Shown here: in pieces, positions 32,041-35,902 of the stretch
How the letters are laid out: the number at the start of each line of letters is the position of its first letter
Position numbering within the stretch: position 1 is the stretch's first letter
Origin: Pseudomonas sichuanensis
GTDB lineage: Bacteria; Pseudomonadota; Gammaproteobacteria; Pseudomonadales; Pseudomonadaceae
NCBI RefSeq assembly: GCF_003231305.1
Contig: NZ_QKVM01000062.1
Location: 1-35,902 of the forward strand
Direction: 5' to 3'
DNA: 35,902 bases
Notes under the pieces: generated by a model
The model's database searches: none
Told to the model about the DNA's origin: nothing
Seen by the model: only the letters and a program-made list of their open reading frames with translations
Program-made: the position numbers and the translations under genes

Positions 32041-34227
32041 ATGGCAAGCACTCCAACAACCACCCGCCGCGCGGAATCCCCACATCTTTACACGGCCCTT
32101 GGCCTGGCCCTGGCGTCCTGCTCGACCGCGAGCCTGGCGCAAACCGCCGATGCCGGCAAAACCAAGCCAGACGCAATCCTTGAACTGGATGCGACCGATG
32201 TAAAAGGCGTTCATCAGGCCGAGACTTTCAAAGTGGATGAAATGTCTTCGCCGAAGTTCACCGCACCGCTGCGCGAAGTGCCCAAGTCGATCACCATCAT
32301 CAACGAAGCCTTGATCAAGGAGCGCGGCGCCACCTCGCTGACCGACGTGCTGCGTACCACCCCAGGCATTACCCTGGGCGCCGGCGAGGGCGGCACGCCA
32401 CTGGGCGACCGGCCGTTCATCCGCGGCTTCGAAGCCAGTACCGATATCCAGATCGACGGCCTGCGCGACCTTGGCCGCATGTCCCACGAGGCGTTCAACG
32501 TGGAGTCGGTCGAGATCGTCAAAGGGCCGGGCTCGGCCTACAACGGCAGGGGCTCCACGGGTGGCTCGATCAACCTCGTGAGCAAGGCCGCCAAGGCCGA
32601 AGACTTCATCGCCGGCAGCGTCACCATGGGTACCGGCCAGCTGTGGCGCAATACCTTGGACATCAACCAGTACCTGCCCGAGCAGGACCTGGCGTTTCGC
32701 CTGAACGCCATGAAGCACGAAGCCGATACCCCCGGCCGCGATGACGTCGAGGTCAAGCGCTGGGGCATCGCCCCGACCATCACCTGGGGCCTGCAGGGCC
32801 CGACGCGGGTGACGGCCAGCTACTACCACCAGGAAGCCGATGACATCCCCGACCAGGGCCACCCGATCTCGTTGATCACCAACAAGCCTGCGGACGTCGA
32901 CCGGGACAACTTCTACGGGCTGGTTGACCGTGATTTCCGCAAGACTTCCGCCGACCTGGCCACCCTGCTGATCGAGCATGAATTCACCCCGCAGCTGACC
33001 GTGCGCAACACCCTGCGCGGCGGGCGCAGCATGCAGAACTACGTGATGAGCCGCCCGGTGTTCGCCAACGTCGCGCAGGAGCAGAACGGCCTGGTAGGCC
33101 GGGGGTTCCGCCCGCGCAATGTGGTCAACACCTCGGTGCTCAACCAGACCGACCTGTTCGGCACCTTCCACACCGGTGGCATCAAGCACAGCTATTCCGC
33201 CGGCCTGGAAGTCAGCCGCGAGACCATTACCGACAAGGACAAGCACGCTGGCAACAATGGTCGTCCGGGTAACCTGTACAACCCCAACCCGCACGACGGT
33301 GGCTGGACCTTGCTGCCGGGTACCGGGCAGGTCACCAGCAAGTACCAGACCGAGGTCAAGTCGCTGTACGCCTTCGACACCCTCGCGCTGCATGAACAGT
33401 GGGACCTGAATCTGGGGCTGCGCTACGACGACTACGACGTCAAGAACCGGGTCGAGGGCGGCGCCTCGTCGTCGAGCGAGCTGTGGAACTACCAGGTGGG
33501 CGTGGTGTTCAAGCCAATGCCCAATGGCAGCATCTACCTGTCCTACGGCACCTCGTCCAACCCCTCGGGCGAGAACACCCAGTCCGGCGGCGCCGACGGT
33601 GCCGGGGCCGGCAACCTCAATGGCAACAAGGCCAACCTCGACCCGGAAAAATCGCGCAGCGTCGAGCTGGGGACCAAGTGGGATGTGTTCAACGAGCAGC
33701 TGTCGCTGACCGCCGCGGTGTTCCGCACCGAGAAAACCAATGCGCGGGTGACCGACCCGATCAGCGGGCTGGTGGCCCTGGACGGCGACCAGCGCGTGAC
33801 CGGCATCGAGTTGGGCGTGACCGGCCGCATCACCGACGCCTGGGCGGTCTGGGGCGGCTACACCTACCTGGATGCCGAAGTGGTGAAGTCGGGCGGCGAT
33901 GGCAGCAACGACGGCAACCGCTCCAAGTTCATTGCGCCGAACAGCTTCAGCCTGTGGTCGTCCTATGACCTGACCGACCGCTGGACCGTGGGCGCCGGGG
34001 CCAACTACATGGACCAGCGTTACATGAACGATGCCAACACCGTCAGCATCGATGACTACTGGCGCTACGACGCGATGCTGGCCTACAAGGTCAACAAGAA
34101 CCTCGACTTGCAGTTGAACGTGCTCAACCTGACCGACGAGACCATCTACGATGCCTCGCACGTCGGCCTGTTCGCCACGGTCGCGCCGGGGCGCTCGGCG
34201 GAGCTGACGGCCAACTTCAGGTTCTGA
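32041..34227 (+). CDS. TonB-dependent catecholate-siderophore-type receptor, Fiu/PiuA-like, without STN domain
   Basis: A 728-residue outer-membrane receptor from ATG 32041. A signal peptide ends near residue 34 (SLAQ). There is no STN domain: the plug follows quickly, from about residue 75 (FTAPLREVPKSITIINEALI). Plug motifs such as TDVLRTTPGITLGAGEGG, FIRGF, GLRDLG and VEIVKGPGSAYNGRGSTGGS follow the Fiu/PiuA/CirA catecholate group. The barrel ends in TANFRF with terminal phenylalanine. In that group the ligands are monomeric or linear catecholates, and siderophore-antibiotic conjugates can enter. Lacking STN, this receptor cannot signal to the FecR that follows it. A strong terminator separates it from the FecI/FecR genes. 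Confidence 0.93.
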   Translation: MASTPTTTRRAESPHLYTALGLALASCSTASLAQTADAGKTKPDAILELDATDVKGVHQAETFKVDEMSSPKFTAPLREVPKSITIINEALIKERGATSLTDVLRTTPGITLGAGEGGTPLGDRPFIRGFEASTDIQIDGLRDLGRMSHEAFNVESVEIVKGPGSAYNGRGSTGGSINLVSKAAKAEDFIAGSVTMGTGQLWRNTLDINQYLPEQDLAFRLNAMKHEADTPGRDDVEVKRWGIAPTITWGLQGPTRVTASYYHQEADDIPDQGHPISLITNKPADVDRDNFYGLVDRDFRKTSADLATLLIEHEFTPQLTVRNTLRGGRSMQNYVMSRPVFANVAQEQNGLVGRGFRPRNVVNTSVLNQTDLFGTFHTGGIKHSYSAGLEVSRETITDKDKHAGNNGRPGNLYNPNPHDGGWTLLPGTGQVTSKYQTEVKSLYAFDTLALHEQWDLNLGLRYDDYDVKNRVEGGASSSSELWNYQVGVVFKPMPNGSIYLSYGTSSNPSGENTQSGGADGAGAGNLNGNKANLDPEKSRSVELGTKWDVFNEQLSLTAAVFRTEKTNARVTDPISGLVALDGDQRVTGIELGVTGRITDAWAVWGGYTYLDAEVVKSGGDGSNDGNRSKFIAPNSFSLWSSYDLTDRWTVGAGANYMDQRYMNDANTVSIDDYWRYDAMLAYKVNKNLDLQLNVLNLTDETIYDASHVGLFATVAPGRSAELTANFRF

Positions 34228-34255
34228 CCTCGGCTGCCTCGGCAGCGATTACCTC

Positions 34256-34290
34256 AAGGCGCCCGGTTGCCATCAACCTGGCGCCTTTTG
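34256..34290 (+). terminator. Intrinsic terminator after the second receptor
   Basis: AAGGCGCC pairs with GGCGCCTT, with an inner GGTT/AACC stem, followed by TTTTG. It ends the receptor transcript and separates it from the downstream sigma gene. Confidence 0.88.
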
Positions 34291-34331
34291 TTTGCGGGCC
34301 TTGCTTTGCAGTCTGGGTGTAACTTAGCATT

Positions 34332-34350
34332 GCTAACAATTCTCAGTTAC
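34332..34350 (+). promoter_or_regulatory. Candidate Fur box ahead of the second FecI-like gene
   Basis: GCTAACAATTCTCAGTTAC matches 11 of 19 positions of the Fur consensus by hand count, 18 bases before the sigma start. The CAATTCTCA centre is close to Pseudomonas Fur sites. It overlaps an inverted GTAAC…GTTAC pair (34319-34323, 34346-34350). Confidence 0.5.
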
Positions 34351-34367
34351 ACAAAAAGAATCGCCCC

Positions 34368-34880
34368 ATGAGCGAAGCCCAGCCTGTGCAAACCCCTCGA
34401 CTGTCTGCTGTCGAAGCGCTCTACAGCGCCCATCACGGATGGCTGTACAACCGCTTGCGGCGGCGCCTGGGCAACGCGATGGATGCGGCGGATCTGGCGC
34501 ATGACACCTTCGCGCGCATCCTGGCGTCGAAGGTCACGGTGTTCAACGAGCCCCGTGCCTATTTGAACTGCGTCGCCGGTGGCATCCTCGCCAACTGGTG
34601 CAAGCGCAAGTCGCTTGAGCGTGCCTACCTGGCGGCGCTGGAGCAGCTGCCAGCCCCCGAGGCGCCGTCGCCGGAAGCGCGCTTGCTGATCCTGGAAACC
34701 CTGCATGAAATCGATGCGATGCTCGACAGCTTGCCGGCACTGGTCAGGCGGGCGTTCTTGCTGTCGCAGCTGGCCGGGATGAAGTACGAGGACATCGCCG
34801 AGCAGCTCGGCGTCTCGCTGATCACCGTCAAGCGCTACATGAAGCAGGCGTTTCTCCAGTGCCTGAAGCTGGTTGACTGA
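34368..34880 (+). CDS. FecI-type ECF sigma factor (system 2)
   Basis: A 170-residue iron-starvation sigma factor from ATG 34368. Region 2 lies at about 15-80 (LYSAHHGWLYNRLRRRLGN, AADLAHDTFARIL), and region 4 at 110-165 with the recognition helix (YEDIAEQLGVSLITVKRYM). It is clearly related to, but diverged from, the sigma at 4020-4529. FecR follows directly without a gap. A candidate Fur box is upstream. The cognate transducer is not in the window: the preceding receptor lacks STN, so a receptor downstream of the right edge is expected. Confidence 0.92.
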   Translation: MSEAQPVQTPRLSAVEALYSAHHGWLYNRLRRRLGNAMDAADLAHDTFARILASKVTVFNEPRAYLNCVAGGILANWCKRKSLERAYLAALEQLPAPEAPSPEARLLILETLHEIDAMLDSLPALVRRAFLLSQLAGMKYEDIAEQLGVSLITVKRYMKQAFLQCLKLVD

Positions 34881-35855
34881 GTGAGCGTCGATCACCCCCA
34901 CATCGAGCCTGACCCCGAAGCACTGGCGGAGGCCGCCGAGTGGCTGATGTGCCTGAGCGACAGCGAGGTCACGGCAGGGCAGAAGGCCCAATGGGCGGCC
35001 TGGCGCAACAGCAGCGCCGAGCGTGCCCAGGCCTGGGCGCGTGCCGAACTGCTGATGGGCAAGCTCGGTGGCTTGCCGCCGGCACTGTCGCTGTCGGCGC
35101 TGGATCGCCCCGGCGATCCGGGCCGGCGCCAGGCGATCACTCGCCTGGCAGTCCTGCTGGCCCTGGCGCCCGCAAGCTGGGCAGGTTGGCGGATGTACGG
35201 GCAAGGATGGGCAGCGGACTATCGCTCGGCGGTTGGCCAGCGCCGCGATGTCACGCTTGCCGACGGTACCCAGCTGATCCTCAACACCGACTCTGCGATT
35301 GACGTGCGCTTCGATGCCAACGAGCGGTTCATCCGTCTGTACCGCGGGGAGATCCTGGTGCAGACCGCGCCGGATATCGTCGTCCCGGCGCGCCCATTGC
35401 GGGTAGGGACCGGGGAAGGGGTGATGCAGGCTCTGGGCACACGGTTCACCGTGCGTGAACGGCAAGGGCGCACCTATCTTGCGGTGCTGGAAGGGGCGGT
35501 GCGGGTGCAGCCCGCCAGCGCCGGGCAGGCGCAGGGCCGGGTCGTGGCGGCTGGCGAGCAGGCCGATTTCGATGGCCAGGCCGTCGGCCCGAACCAGGCG
35601 CTGGACAGCGCCGGCACGTTCTGGACCCAAGGCATGCTGCTGGCGGACAACATGCGCTTGGACGAGCTGCTGGGGGAATTGGCGCGCTACCAGCGAGGGT
35701 TCATCCGCTGTGACCGGCAGAGCGCAGGCCTGCGGGTGTCGGGTGCGTTTCCGATCAGCGACAGGCGCCGCACGTTGGGGATGTTGCAGGCGACTTATGG
35801 GCTGGAGGTCGAGGAGCGCATGGGTGGGTATTGGACGCTGGTTTCTGCGCGGTAG
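34881..35855 (+). CDS. FecR-type anti-sigma factor / signal transducer (system 2)
   Basis: A 324-residue protein starting at GTG 34881, directly after the sigma stop. Residues 13-60 are the DUF4880 domain (ALAEAAEWLMCLSDSEVTAG…WAAWRNSSAER). A membrane segment lies near residues 88-107. The periplasmic FecR core includes TAVGQRRD-like and LADGTQLILNTDSAIDVRFD stretches (about 115-150). The C-terminal STN-like part reads MRLDELLGELARYQRGF and then TLGMLQATYGLEVEE. All domains are present. The gene ends 47 bp before the right edge. Confidence 0.92.
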   Translation: MSVDHPHIEPDPEALAEAAEWLMCLSDSEVTAGQKAQWAAWRNSSAERAQAWARAELLMGKLGGLPPALSLSALDRPGDPGRRQAITRLAVLLALAPASWAGWRMYGQGWAADYRSAVGQRRDVTLADGTQLILNTDSAIDVRFDANERFIRLYRGEILVQTAPDIVVPARPLRVGTGEGVMQALGTRFTVRERQGRTYLAVLEGAVRVQPASAGQAQGRVVAAGEQADFDGQAVGPNQALDSAGTFWTQGMLLADNMRLDELLGELARYQRGFIRCDRQSAGLRVSGAFPISDRRRTLGMLQATYGLEVEERMGGYWTLVSAR

Positions 35856-35902
35856 GGCGGTGGGGTTGCAAGGTGTTCGCCTTGAGATGTTCTGCGCCTG
35901 TG

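Noticed and set aside
31924..34161. Long minus-strand open frame opposite the second TonB receptor
   Set aside because: It is a shadow of the receptor gene. The valine/glycine/histidine-rich translation has no recognisable family.

Overview
The window is a GC-rich chromosomal segment that reads as the Pseudomonas putida group. It has REP-type palindromes with the GTGGGAGCGGG…CCCGC core, dense short intergenic regions, two FecI/FecR iron-starvation sigma systems, and codon use dominated by G/C third positions. I see no rRNA, tRNA, CRISPR array, transposase, integrase or plasmid functions. Identifications come from reading the sequence; no database search was run.

Layout. 1-690: N-terminal part of a probable Rhs-type polymorphic toxin, running off the left edge. 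1016-3877: two tandem AzlC/AzlD amino-acid exporter pairs on the minus strand, divergent from an Lrp/AsnC regulator. 4020-7956: an iron cell-surface signalling operon (ECF sigma, FecR anti-sigma, TonB receptor with an STN signalling domain). 8103-12129: an isolated DapA-family enzyme, a YjaB-like acetyltransferase, a membrane methyltransferase-like protein and a flavin monooxygenase. 12482-18884: a candidate catabolic module made of a TorF-type porin, an exported YtcJ-like amidohydrolase, a LysR regulator, a C45 autoproteolytic hydrolase/acyltransferase and an MHS-family transporter. 18885-20624: a segment carrying a DUF2167 gene, bounded by two copies of the last codons of a LysR gene. 20625-22770: that LysR gene and a divergent quinone-oxidoreductase-like gene. 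23154-24563: an unrecognised 469-residue protein. 24573-26074: FetAB-type metal exporter. 26220-31829: a COG4705 membrane protein, a small exported protein, a two-component system, a small membrane protein and an EptA-type phosphoethanolamine transferase. 32041-35855: a catecholate-type TonB receptor without STN domain, a terminator, then a second FecI/FecR pair at the right edge.

The genes fall into three themes: iron and metal homeostasis (two FecIR systems, two TonB receptors, FetAB), envelope modification and sensing (two-component system, EptA, COG4705), and nitrogen or amide scavenging (AzlCD, the amidohydrolase/C45/MHS module). The candidate for an undescribed system is the 12482-18884 module: it has a part for each compartment, and an 11-bp motif (AAAAGTTGTGC) occurs in the same orientation ahead of both enzyme genes. 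Other points of interest are the duplicated LysR gene tail flanking the DUF2167 segment, a three-unit 14-bp tandem repeat ahead of the second receptor, and the unrecognised 469-residue protein with a perfect palindrome just before its ribosome binding site.
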